Shown: positions 8,548 through 15,693 of the stretch, piece after piece
How the letters are laid out: each line of letters opens with the position of its first letter
Position numbering within the stretch: the first letter of the stretch is position 1
Position numbers and translations under genes: made by a program
NCBI RefSeq assembly: GCF_000332155.1
Contig: NZ_KB235904.1
Location: 2,401,813 to 2,465,812, forward strand
Source of the DNA: Kamptonema formosum PCC 6407
GTDB lineage: Bacteria > Cyanobacteriota > Cyanobacteriia > Cyanobacteriales > Microcoleaceae
Direction of reading: 5' to 3'
Length of the DNA stretch: 64,000 nucleotides
The notes under the pieces: generated by a model
The model's input: only the letters and a program-made list of their open reading frames with translations
The model's database searches: none
Told to the model about the DNA's origin: nothing

Positions 8548-10005
8548 TCAAGATTTCTGGTTTTTATCGTCCTCACTTAGCATATTGAGCATTTTTTTGG
8601 CAACTATAGCGCCGACGACTACTCCACCCACGACTTGAGCAACCTTAACAGCTTGCTTTATCCCATCACCAGAATTGATATGTTCGTGGAATATCTCATC
8701 TTTTAACCAGTCTGTAGTAACTTTCAAGTTATGAAGCGGAGTTGGCAATAGTTCTAGATAAGTGCCTTGGCGAATCAGATGACCGACTTCGCCTTTCACT
8801 TCAAAAACATCGTAAATGTTAGCGGCACTATTTTCTAAACCTAGTTTGAGAAGGGTTCCGCGTAGGTTAACCTGAGCTGGCTTTAGCTCATGTCCTAATG
8901 CCATCGCTTTCAGATTATGCGCGATCGTGGCCCCTTGCTGATAGGCTACTTGGGCAGTGGGAGGTAAAGGTTTAGTCTCATGGGGCTCAGAGGAATTAGA
9001 TATTGAATCTTGATGTAGTTCTAAATGCTCGTACTCACGACCCTCAACCGTTGAGGCTTGCACATCCACCGCACAATCACCCCCTGCAAAAACTTCTAGA
9101 AAATCGGGTAACTGCAAAGTGGGAGTAACATGAACGCGACCATCTCGATCGCGGTGTTCGTTGGGAATTGGTAAGTTTTTAATCAGTGGATGTGTAGCAG
9201 TTCCAGTTGTCCAAATCGTGGTAGATGCTGATAATATTTCAGACTTACCATCGCGCTTATATTCAACTGAATCTCGACGAATAGCCGTCGCTTCTGCTCC
9301 CGCGATTAACTCCACTGGTACAGCGCGTTTTTCTAATTCCTGCTCGGCAGTTTCACGCAGATGACTATTAATATCACCCTTGAGAATTTCGTTGCCGTGA
9401 TTAATTAGTACCACCCGGACTTCTTGAGGATTACCTCCCAAAGCTTCATACCAGTTAGGTAGCAGATCGGCTAAAGTAGCAACCATTTCCACACCACTTG
9501 GCCCGCCACCGATCGCAGCTACAGTTAGCAGCCGACGACGTTGCTCGGGGTCTTCAATTTGAACGGCTCGTTGTAAGCAGTCGCGCAAGTGACGATCGAG
9601 CGCGATCGCATTTTCTTGGGTGCGAAAATCAAAGGCATATTCTTTAGCACCCTCAACGCCAAAATAGCCAGTAACGCTACCTAAAGCTAACACTAAGTTA
9701 CTGTAGTTGTAGTTAGTTCCCGAAGTTAATTTGACTTCCCGTTGTTCTAGGTCAATCGATTGCACCGTATCTTGCACAAAAATGATGCCGCTATCCTTGA
9801 GCAGTTCCTCAAAACGCGGTACTACCTGATTAGCATCCATCTCACCACTGAAATACTCGTAAAGTAAAGGCTTAAAACAAAAGCGTTCAGAGCTATCAAT
9901 TAGGATGATGCTTCTTGGATAGTGTTCGTGTGCTAGATGCAAAGCTGTAAACAAACCAGTGAAACCACCACCAACGATTACAGTCTGATAAATTGGGTTG
10001 TTCAT
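8548..10005 (-). CDS. Type II NADH dehydrogenase (NDH-2 family)
   Basis: A 485-residue FAD flavoprotein. An FAD-binding GGGFTGLFTALHL is near the N-terminus, a second dinucleotide fold (GGGPSGVEMVATL) near residue 165 binds NAD(P)H, and FLEVFAGGDCA is the second FAD contact. This is the pattern of non-proton-pumping NADH:quinone oxidoreductases (cyanobacterial NdbA/B/C); I cannot say which. The last 40 residues hold a hydrophobic VVGGVVVGAIVA segment that could anchor it to the membrane. I chose the ATG at 10005 because similarity begins there; a GTG six codons earlier is possible. It lies downstream of a quinol-type oxidase cluster on the same strand, so electrons could go NADH to quinone to oxygen. 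Confidence 0.85.
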   Translation of the reverse strand: MNNPIYQTVIVGGGFTGLFTALHLAHEHYPRSIILIDSSERFCFKPLLYEYFSGEMDANQVVPRFEELLKDSGIIFVQDTVQSIDLEQREVKLTSGTNYNYSNLVLALGSVTGYFGVEGAKEYAFDFRTQENAIALDRHLRDCLQRAVQIEDPEQRRRLLTVAAIGGGPSGVEMVATLADLLPNWYEALGGNPQEVRVVLINHGNEILKGDINSHLRETAEQELEKRAVPVELIAGAEATAIRRDSVEYKRDGKSEILSASTTIWTTGTATHPLIKNLPIPNEHRDRDGRVHVTPTLQLPDFLEVFAGGDCAVDVQASTVEGREYEHLELHQDSISNSSEPHETKPLPPTAQVAYQQGATIAHNLKAMALGHELKPAQVNLRGTLLKLGLENSAANIYDVFEVKGEVGHLIRQGTYLELLPTPLHNLKVTTDWLKDEIFHEHINSGDGIKQAVKVAQVVGGVVVGAIVAKKMLNMLSEDDKNQKS

Positions 10006-10036
10006 GAGATGATTTTTCTCCACTAATTGAGCGTCA

Positions 10037-10160
10037 GTAAGAAGAAGGAAGAAGGAAGAAGGATTTAGTTATCTAGGAGAGAAGGAAGAAGGAAGAAAAA
10101 TTTAGTTATCTAGGAGAGAAGGAAGAATGTTTATACAGTCAGCTTTTTAGCCATCCCGAT
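10037..10160. repeat. GGAAGAA tract plus dispersed repeat, copy B
   Basis: A GGAAGAA heptameric tract is followed by the same unit found at 4078-4143. Here the inner part, ATTTAGTTATCTAGGAGAG, occurs twice (about 10063-10081 and 10100-10118), and the terminal part (AGAATGTTTATACAGTCAGC) once. The repeat lies directly upstream of the NDH-2 start codon. Confidence 0.8.
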
Positions 10161-10291
10161 CTTATGTTTAATTAGGTGGATTTACTTGAATTGAAATGAA
10201 AAAGCGGTGAGAATGCAAATTGAGGCTTCAAAATAAATTGCATTGCTTGCTAGAAAATAACAAATTAATAGGAGCAGCAATGCAATTTATA

Positions 10292-10534
10292 CTATTTAAT
10301 TAAAAAGAGACCAATTAATACAAAGCTGAGAAAGATAGCAAGAACAATAGCGTGTTCAACTCTAGGGCTAATAATCTTGACAGCAATCACTAAAGTAACT
10401 GCTAGGAGGACAACGCCAATATCCACAGCAACCTGACCACCTCGATCGATCAATGGATCTTTTTGGGCTGATTGAACCAAACTGAAAAAGTCAATTGTGA
10501 TAATTGCTAGTGATTTTTGAGTTGGGAAATTCAT
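10292..10534 (-). CDS. Small two-helix membrane protein, unknown
   Basis: An 80-residue protein preceded by AAGGAGG six bases before the ATG, which makes it a credible gene. The first 30 residues are polar with a short hydrophobic patch. Two strong hydrophobic helices follow, at about 36-55 and 61-79. I do not recognise the family. It sits between the oxidase genes and NDH-2, on the same strand as both, so a role in the respiratory block is possible but unproven. Confidence 0.65.
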   Translation of the reverse strand: MNFPTQKSLAIITIDFFSLVQSAQKDPLIDRGGQVAVDIGVVLLAVTLVIAVKIISPRVEHAIVLAIFLSFVLIGLFLIK

Positions 10535-10714
10535 AAAAAACCTCCTTGAAGTTTATAAAGCAAGGTACCAGTACATTTGGGTTATAACTGTAACAAAAAT
10601 TGCATCCCTGGGCTTTTATTACCAGTAGTTTGTCTATAAATTCAAATCCCTAATAAAGCCATGCTTAAGTACGATTTGGCTACAAATAACCATTCATCTT
10701 GAGACTGCAAATTT

Positions 10715-11380
10715 CTAGGGTGGCCAGAGATAGATAAGTGAAAATAGGATAACCCAGATCGCATCAACAAAGTGCCAGAACAAAGTAGTTGCGCTGACAC
10801 CAAAGTACCCCTTGTTGTAATTGTCCCGAATGAAAGAACGAGAAAGCATCAGCAACTGCAAGAGAATGCCCGCAAAAACGTGCAGCCCGTGGAAACCTGT
10901 TAGCAGGTAAAATGTTCCACCCATTAGCCCTGTAGTCAGCCGGAAGTTAAGGTTACTCCACTCGATACCCTGACCAACTAAGAAGTAAATTCCCATACCA
11001 AAAGTCAGTACCCAAAGCCAGCGAAATCTAATAATTTTATGGCGTTTGAGGGCGTTTTCTGCGGCTTGAATAACGAAGCTACTTGAAAGCAGCACCACAG
11101 TATTAATAATGATAAATTTAGATAATTCCGGCCCCTTAACACCAGGTGGTAGCCAGTTGGAATGGGTCAATCGTAGAGCGATATAGGTAAAGAAAAAGCT
11201 GAAAAAAACTAGGCTCTCCGACAGCAAGAATATGGTAACGCCGAACATTGCTTTACCATGATGATCGTGAGCGATGCCACCACCAATTGGTAAGAACCTT
11301 TGTAACCAATTAGGCAGGGACTGTACTAAGCGATCGAAACGAATTGGGCTTTCATCTATATGATGTGTAGGATTTGGCAT
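10715..11380 (-). CDS. ctaE: Haem-copper oxidase subunit III (CtaE/CoxC)
   Basis: A 221-residue membrane protein with five hydrophobic segments. GVTIFLLSESLVFFSFFFTYIALR is the start of the subunit III core, and GFHGLHVFAGILLQL and FWHFVDAIWVILF are its signature helices. I chose the ATG at 11380. The ORF extends 19 codons further upstream, but that part is made of the intergenic repeat (ATTTTGGAT units) and is unlikely to be translated. It is third in a subunit II-I-III series and forms the oxidase with CtaC and CtaD. Confidence 0.9.
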   Translation of the reverse strand: MPNPTHHIDESPIRFDRLVQSLPNWLQRFLPIGGGIAHDHHGKAMFGVTIFLLSESLVFFSFFFTYIALRLTHSNWLPPGVKGPELSKFIIINTVVLLSSSFVIQAAENALKRHKIIRFRWLWVLTFGMGIYFLVGQGIEWSNLNFRLTTGLMGGTFYLLTGFHGLHVFAGILLQLLMLSRSFIRDNYNKGYFGVSATTLFWHFVDAIWVILFSLIYLWPP

Positions 11381-11390
11381 AACTCCGATA

Positions 11391-11430
11391 ATTTTGGATT
11401 TTGGATCTGGGATTTTGGATTGAGAAAAAG
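11391..11430. repeat. GATTTTGG short tandem repeat
   Basis: Units of ATTTTGGAT / GGATCTGGG occur between the subunit I and III genes of the oxidase. They read through as a false N-terminal extension of ctaE. This is a common cyanobacterial intergenic repeat type. Confidence 0.65.
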
Positions 11431-11457
11431 CAGTCAATTCCTCTCCCCTTACCTGAT

Positions 11458-13119
11458 CTATTCTTGAGTAACAGCAGCCTCTGGTATCGCTTTAGAGTTG
11501 TAATGATAGGGTGGATCGTTGACAACAGGAATTTCCTCAAAGTTCTCCCTGGGTGGCGGTGAAGAAGTCTTCCACTCCAGCCCTGTAGCGTGCCAAGGAT
11601 TGTCAGGTGCTTTTTTACCTAATAGCAAAGAACCGACGATATTGGCAATAAAAGGCAGCGTAGACATACCCAAGAAAAAGGCTCCCAAACTAGCAATAAT
11701 ATTCCACCCTTGGAACTGCGGATCGTAAGATGAAACCCGGCGCACCATGCCTTGTAAACCGAGCGGGTGCATGGGGAAAAACGTAAGATTAGCGCCGATA
11801 AAAGTTAAAAAGAAATGCAATTTTCCCCAGCCTTCAGCGTACATTCGTCCAGTTATTTTTGGGAACCAGAAGTAAATCGCGGCAAAGATTGCCATCGTGA
11901 TTGTATTGTGGACGACGTAGTGGAAGTGACCTACTACAAAGTAGGTATTGTTGACATGAATATCAAACGGAACTGAACTAAGCATGATGCCAGTAATTCC
12001 ACCGAAAATAAACATAAGTACACCTCCCAAGGCAAATAACATGGGGGTTAAAAGATGCAGTCTGCCATTCCAAACTGTGGCAGTCCAAGCAAATACTTTG
12101 ACACCAGTAGGGACAGCTACCAACATTGAGGAAACCATAAATAGTATCCGCATCCAATTGGGTGTAGCACTGGCAAACATATGGTGTACCCAAACAAATA
12201 TGCTGACTAAACCAATTCCAAAGGAGGCGATCGCAACCGATCGATAGCCAAATAAAGGATTACGAGAAAAGGCGGGGAGAATTTCCGAAAAGATGCCAAA
12301 AGCAGGCAGCGCCATCACATAAACCGCCGGATGGGAGTAGAACCAAAATAAGTGCTGATAGATAATTGGGTCGCCATTCTCCAGGGGTTTGAAGAAATTT
12401 GTCCCAAAAGTGAGGTCAAAAAATAACAGTACGATCGCGCCCGTCAGGGAAGGTAAACAAATTAGTTGTAGCAACTGGGCGCTGAGAACTGTCCAAACGA
12501 AAATCGGCATCCGAAAAAACGTCATCCCTGGTGCCCGCATCCAAACAATTGTAGTAATAAAGTTGACTCCTCCCATAATCGATGAAATACCCAGCAACAT
12601 TACACTCAGTATCCAAATTGATTCGCCGTTGATGGGATAACCAGTTGGGTTTTGGAGGCTGATTGGTGGGTAAGACCACCAGCCAGCTTGTGCGGGCCCA
12701 CCTTGTACTAAAAAGCTCGATAGTAGGAGGATACCTGCTGGCGGAATTATCCAAAAGGCGAGCGCATTCAGAACTGGAAACGCCATGTCTTTTGCCCCAA
12801 TTATCAACGGTACTAAGTAGTTAGCAAGACCAGCATTGAAGGGGATAATCCACAGGAAAATCATCACCGTGCCGTGTAGAGTAAATAAGCCATTATATAA
12901 AGAGCGATCGACCAAATCTGATTCGGGAGTAAGCAGTTCGCCCCGAATAATCATCGCTAACATCCCACCAATCAAAAAGAAAATAAAAGTCGTCACCATG
13001 TACTGAACACCGATAACTTTATGGTCGGTGCTAAAGCTGAAATACTCCTGCCAGTCGGGATCGTTTTTACTGTTGGGATTTTCTGATTCGTCAGTAATTG
13101 GGATTGAGTTATTTGTCAT
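11458..13119 (-). CDS. ctaD: Haem-copper oxidase subunit I (CtaD/CoxA), A2-like
   Basis: A 553-residue catalytic subunit with about 12 membrane helices. All metal ligands are visible: H82 and H400 for the low-spin haem, H398 for the high-spin haem, and H263, H312 and H313 for CuB, with Y267 as the cross-linked tyrosine. Helix VI reads FYSHPAVY. The D-channel glutamate of A1 oxidases (HPEVY) is Ala, and a Tyr-Ser pair precedes the histidine, the mark of A2-type enzymes. The ATG at 13119 lies 7 bases after the ctaC stop; the frame extends 24 codons further into ctaC but similarity starts at STDHKVIG. No strong ribosome binding site is visible, so translation may be coupled to ctaC. Confidence 0.93.
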   Translation of the reverse strand: MTNNSIPITDESENPNSKNDPDWQEYFSFSTDHKVIGVQYMVTTFIFFLIGGMLAMIIRGELLTPESDLVDRSLYNGLFTLHGTVMIFLWIIPFNAGLANYLVPLIIGAKDMAFPVLNALAFWIIPPAGILLLSSFLVQGGPAQAGWWSYPPISLQNPTGYPINGESIWILSVMLLGISSIMGGVNFITTIVWMRAPGMTFFRMPIFVWTVLSAQLLQLICLPSLTGAIVLLFFDLTFGTNFFKPLENGDPIIYQHLFWFYSHPAVYVMALPAFGIFSEILPAFSRNPLFGYRSVAIASFGIGLVSIFVWVHHMFASATPNWMRILFMVSSMLVAVPTGVKVFAWTATVWNGRLHLLTPMLFALGGVLMFIFGGITGIMLSSVPFDIHVNNTYFVVGHFHYVVHNTITMAIFAAIYFWFPKITGRMYAEGWGKLHFFLTFIGANLTFFPMHPLGLQGMVRRVSSYDPQFQGWNIIASLGAFFLGMSTLPFIANIVGSLLLGKKAPDNPWHATGLEWKTSSPPPRENFEEIPVVNDPPYHYNSKAIPEAAVTQE

Positions 13120-13126
13120 ATATTTT

Positions 13127-13912
13127 TTATTTACGGATAGCAGCTTGAGAAAGCCATTGATTATAACTTTCACTTGAATCAACATATACATCCGCCACCA
13201 TCAAGGCAAAGTCGGTGCCGCTGAATTGGGAATCACGCAGGTGATATTTGCCGATTTTGGTGGGTGTTAAGACCAGGTTAATATTGCGGTTGGGGATGAT
13301 ATCTTGCTTTAACCGAAATTCCGGGACATAAAAGCCGTGAATTACATCTTGGGAATGTAAACTTAAACGGGTACGTTCATTTACTCTCAGGTGTAATTCG
13401 TTACTAATGGCATTATTTGGATAGCGGAAAGACCAAACCGATTGTTTAGCTATAACCTCAATATTTTCAGTAACAGGTTGATCGGTATTTGTGACCGTTG
13501 CAGCGGTAGCAGATTCTTCCAATAGGTGCAGATGTACGATCGGTTGTAGCCCCTCAATATCTAGTTGTTGATAAATGCTGAAACTTTGAGCTGCAAGCCA
13601 TAAAACTAGGACGGTTGGGGCGGAAGTCCAGAGGATTTCTAGCCTCACATCGCTTCTGGTAGGATGACCGTGACTCCAATCTCCCTTGGGCGCGCGATCG
13701 GTGAGAATTGAGTATCCGATCGTGCCTGCGATCGCGAGAAAGATGAACGTTCCCACGGAGGTTAAAAAGCTAAATATGCGATCGACTCTTTCCGCTTCTG
13801 CGGTTGCCTGAATCGGCATCCAAGAGTAGGCGCGATCGCCAATCCAGCGGGCTATTATCATAATTACCGCGATAAAAACTATTAATAATAGTGTGTTGAA
13901 AATTTTCCTCAT
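13127..13912 (-). CDS. ctaC: Haem-copper oxidase subunit II lacking CuA site (ARTO type)
   Basis: A 261-residue subunit with two N-terminal helices (about 5-22 and 46-68) and a cupredoxin domain. Aligned by spacing with the CuA site, H192 and M238 are kept, but the other ligand positions are D227 (Cys), Q229 (Glu), S231 (Cys) and F235 (His). CuA cannot form, so cytochrome c or plastocyanin oxidation is unlikely. The protein should serve a quinol oxidase, as known for the cyanobacterial alternative respiratory terminal oxidase. It follows two DUF2231 genes and precedes ctaD and ctaE. The membrane location (thylakoid or cytoplasmic) cannot be read. Confidence 0.9.
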   Translation of the reverse strand: MRKIFNTLLLIVFIAVIMIIARWIGDRAYSWMPIQATAEAERVDRIFSFLTSVGTFIFLAIAGTIGYSILTDRAPKGDWSHGHPTRSDVRLEILWTSAPTVLVLWLAAQSFSIYQQLDIEGLQPIVHLHLLEESATAATVTNTDQPVTENIEVIAKQSVWSFRYPNNAISNELHLRVNERTRLSLHSQDVIHGFYVPEFRLKQDIIPNRNINLVLTPTKIGKYHLRDSQFSGTDFALMVADVYVDSSESYNQWLSQAAIRK

Positions 13913-13955
13913 CGCATCTCCTGTAAAATCAATTGTTCTAGTATCTTTATTGGCA

Positions 13956-14561
13956 TTATTTAAGTAATAAATTCGGATTTTTACCTTGTCGAATTAAGCC
14001 CGCTGCCGTATTATGTATCCCGAACTCGTCTCCCATCTGCGCCCCTAAAGTGCCGTGAACATATAACAATCCCAATATAAAAATACCCATCAACAAGTAA
14101 CTCCACTGCACTTGGATTGTGGCATTTTTGCGCCAGCGGTAGCGCTGTAACCCCCTCCATACGGTCATGGCAACAATCGCTGCTAATAGTAAAATACCCC
14201 CCATACCATGCAAGAGCATTGTTGTACCAGCCCCCAACCCCCAAGCACTATTCATATTTGTGGGTGGGTCTGCCAACATCATCTCAAAAAAGCCCGCTGC
14301 GACGGTAAAAAATGTGATAACAGCACTTGCTAAAAGATTGTACCAACCAACATCAAAAAAGCTGGGACGAATAGCAGTCAGAGTCAAAAATTTGAGGATT
14401 GGTTTTTCAAAACGAAACAGCGTTCCCGCAATATCAAAAATTATGGCAATAATGAATAAACCCAACGTGAAATGCACTAGCTGCGGATGAATTGGAACCT
14501 CGTATGGTAATCCGTTCGCACCTAGTTTGAACCACAACCGATCGATAAGTTGCGAGTTCAT
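13956..14561 (-). CDS. DUF2231 membrane protein, oxidase-associated
   Basis: A 201-residue protein with four hydrophobic helices (about 28-50, 70-92, 105-125 and 145-165) and the PIHPQLVHFTLGLF motif of DUF2231. Histidines at helix ends could bind haem, but that is inference. Its ATG overlaps the TGA of the preceding DUF2231 gene (ATGA at 14558-14561), and it lies 43 bases before ctaC. From memory, paired DUF2231 genes precede cox operons in heterocyst-forming cyanobacteria, so the proteins may be electron-transfer or assembly partners of the oxidase. Confidence 0.85.
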   Translation of the reverse strand: MNSQLIDRLWFKLGANGLPYEVPIHPQLVHFTLGLFIIAIIFDIAGTLFRFEKPILKFLTLTAIRPSFFDVGWYNLLASAVITFFTVAAGFFEMMLADPPTNMNSAWGLGAGTTMLLHGMGGILLLAAIVAMTVWRGLQRYRWRKNATIQVQWSYLLMGIFILGLLYVHGTLGAQMGDEFGIHNTAAGLIRQGKNPNLLLK

Positions 14562-15049
14562 TGTAAGACTCCATTTTTTGTTGCTTCAACTACGGGCTCT
14601 ACGTGCAGCCCGTATACCCAAACTAACTTAGTCCCTAAATATTGTTGAAAGCATACTAAACAAATTAAAAATGTTGCAACACCTAGATAAGCAACAGGTA
14701 TCTTTACTGGAGTTCGGGCGCGAATCGCGAATCTCCATGCGGTAATTGCCACAATAATTGCCGAAAGTGACCAGCCTGTAATTGTGTGTAAATTCAGTGT
14801 CGGCTTGACGGCTTCGTAAGGTTGGGCTAAACCAGCTTCAAACTGACCAAAGATGACGGCGAGGAAAATACTGACTGAAGCAACAAACATATTCCAGAAA
14901 CTCACCTCAAACAAACGATGATTGCGGTTGAAATAGCCCGTCACGTCGCAGCAGAAGGAAAAAATTATCATCGCGATCGCGAAATGGACGACGATCGGAT
15001 GGAGCGGATCTGGGTAAGGTAGATTCGCATTATTGAGAGGCAGAGGCAT
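14558..15049 (-). CDS. DUF2231 membrane protein, first gene of oxidase operon
   Basis: A 163-residue protein with PLHPIVVHFAIAMIIFSF, the DUF2231 start motif, and four hydrophobic helices. I chose the ATG at 15049, which has AGGAG six bases upstream; the frame runs 13 codons further to a TTG without support. It is a diverged paralogue of the next gene and overlaps it by four bases. It is the promoter-proximal gene of the five-gene oxidase operon. Confidence 0.85.
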   Translation of the reverse strand: MPLPLNNANLPYPDPLHPIVVHFAIAMIIFSFCCDVTGYFNRNHRLFEVSFWNMFVASVSIFLAVIFGQFEAGLAQPYEAVKPTLNLHTITGWSLSAIIVAITAWRFAIRARTPVKIPVAYLGVATFLICLVCFQQYLGTKLVWVYGLHVEPVVEATKNGVLQ

Positions 15050-15499
15050 CGCTTTCTCCTGTTTTAGTGGACTTGTTCCCGGAGGCAAGCTGACAGAGAT
15101 TTCTCTAAATATAGATTGAGACTAATTCTACAAAAACATATCTATCTAAAGATTGATCTAATCCTGAAAAATAACCATAGCTTCTCAAACTATTGGGCTT
15201 TCAACCCTCTAAAGTTTTAAGGCGATCGCTGGTGATATTATTGACACATTAATCACATAAAGATTAGTTGTATATCACAAAAAACATTGCTTGACAATTA
15301 ATTTTATGTGTAAGTTTCTGGAGAAGATAATTATAAAGTTATACCCTTAGAAATAGAGACGAATTACCCCATTAGATAGACGTATTTGATTCTACAAATC
15401 CCTAAAGTGAGCGCAGAAACCAATAAATAAATCTTTAAGTAGTTACATTCTTAATTAGGTACAACTTTACTTCACAAAGAAATAAAACTAGGAAAAAAC
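15050..15499. other. AT-rich intergenic region between divergent units
   Basis: About 450 bases between the oxidase operon (-) and the SDR remnant (+). It must hold the promoter of the oxidase operon. TTGACA hexamers occur at 15241 and 15291, but neither has a convincing -10 box at 16-18 bases. One HIP1-type octamer is present near 15221. I see no ORF, hairpin or NtcA-type site that I would defend. Confidence 0.6.
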
Positions 15500-15693
15500 A
15501 TGAGCTATTCCCCTAATCTTTTCAAAGGTCAAAAAGCAGTCGTAACGGGTGCAAGTTCTGGTATTGGTGAAGGAGTCACCCATACTTTGGCTGCATCGGG
15601 TGCTTCTGTTTTAGTCAACTACCATTCTCAACAGGAAGCAGCAGAGTAGACGGCGGTATGACTCTGTATACAGGGTTCGCGACGGGGGGCTAG
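15500..15693 (+). pseudogene. SDR (glucose 1-dehydrogenase-like), internal deletion
   Basis: The N-terminal 49 codons (15500-15649) give a normal SDR start with the NAD(P)-binding TGASSGIG and a VNYHSQQEAAE segment. They then hit TAG. In another frame, 15649-15693 reads DGGMTLYTGFATGG and stops. That is the typical last 14 residues of glucose 1-dehydrogenase-type SDRs. About 200 codons between the two ends are missing, so the gene collapsed by one deletion with its breakpoint at about 15645-15651. The catalytic Ser-Tyr-Lys is gone. The old stop codon directly abuts the ATG of the glucosidase gene, a relic of their operon. Confidence 0.8.

Noticed and set aside
15241-15320. Two TTGACA boxes as promoters for the SDR/glucosidase unit
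   Set aside because: Neither has a -10-like hexamer at 16-18 bases.
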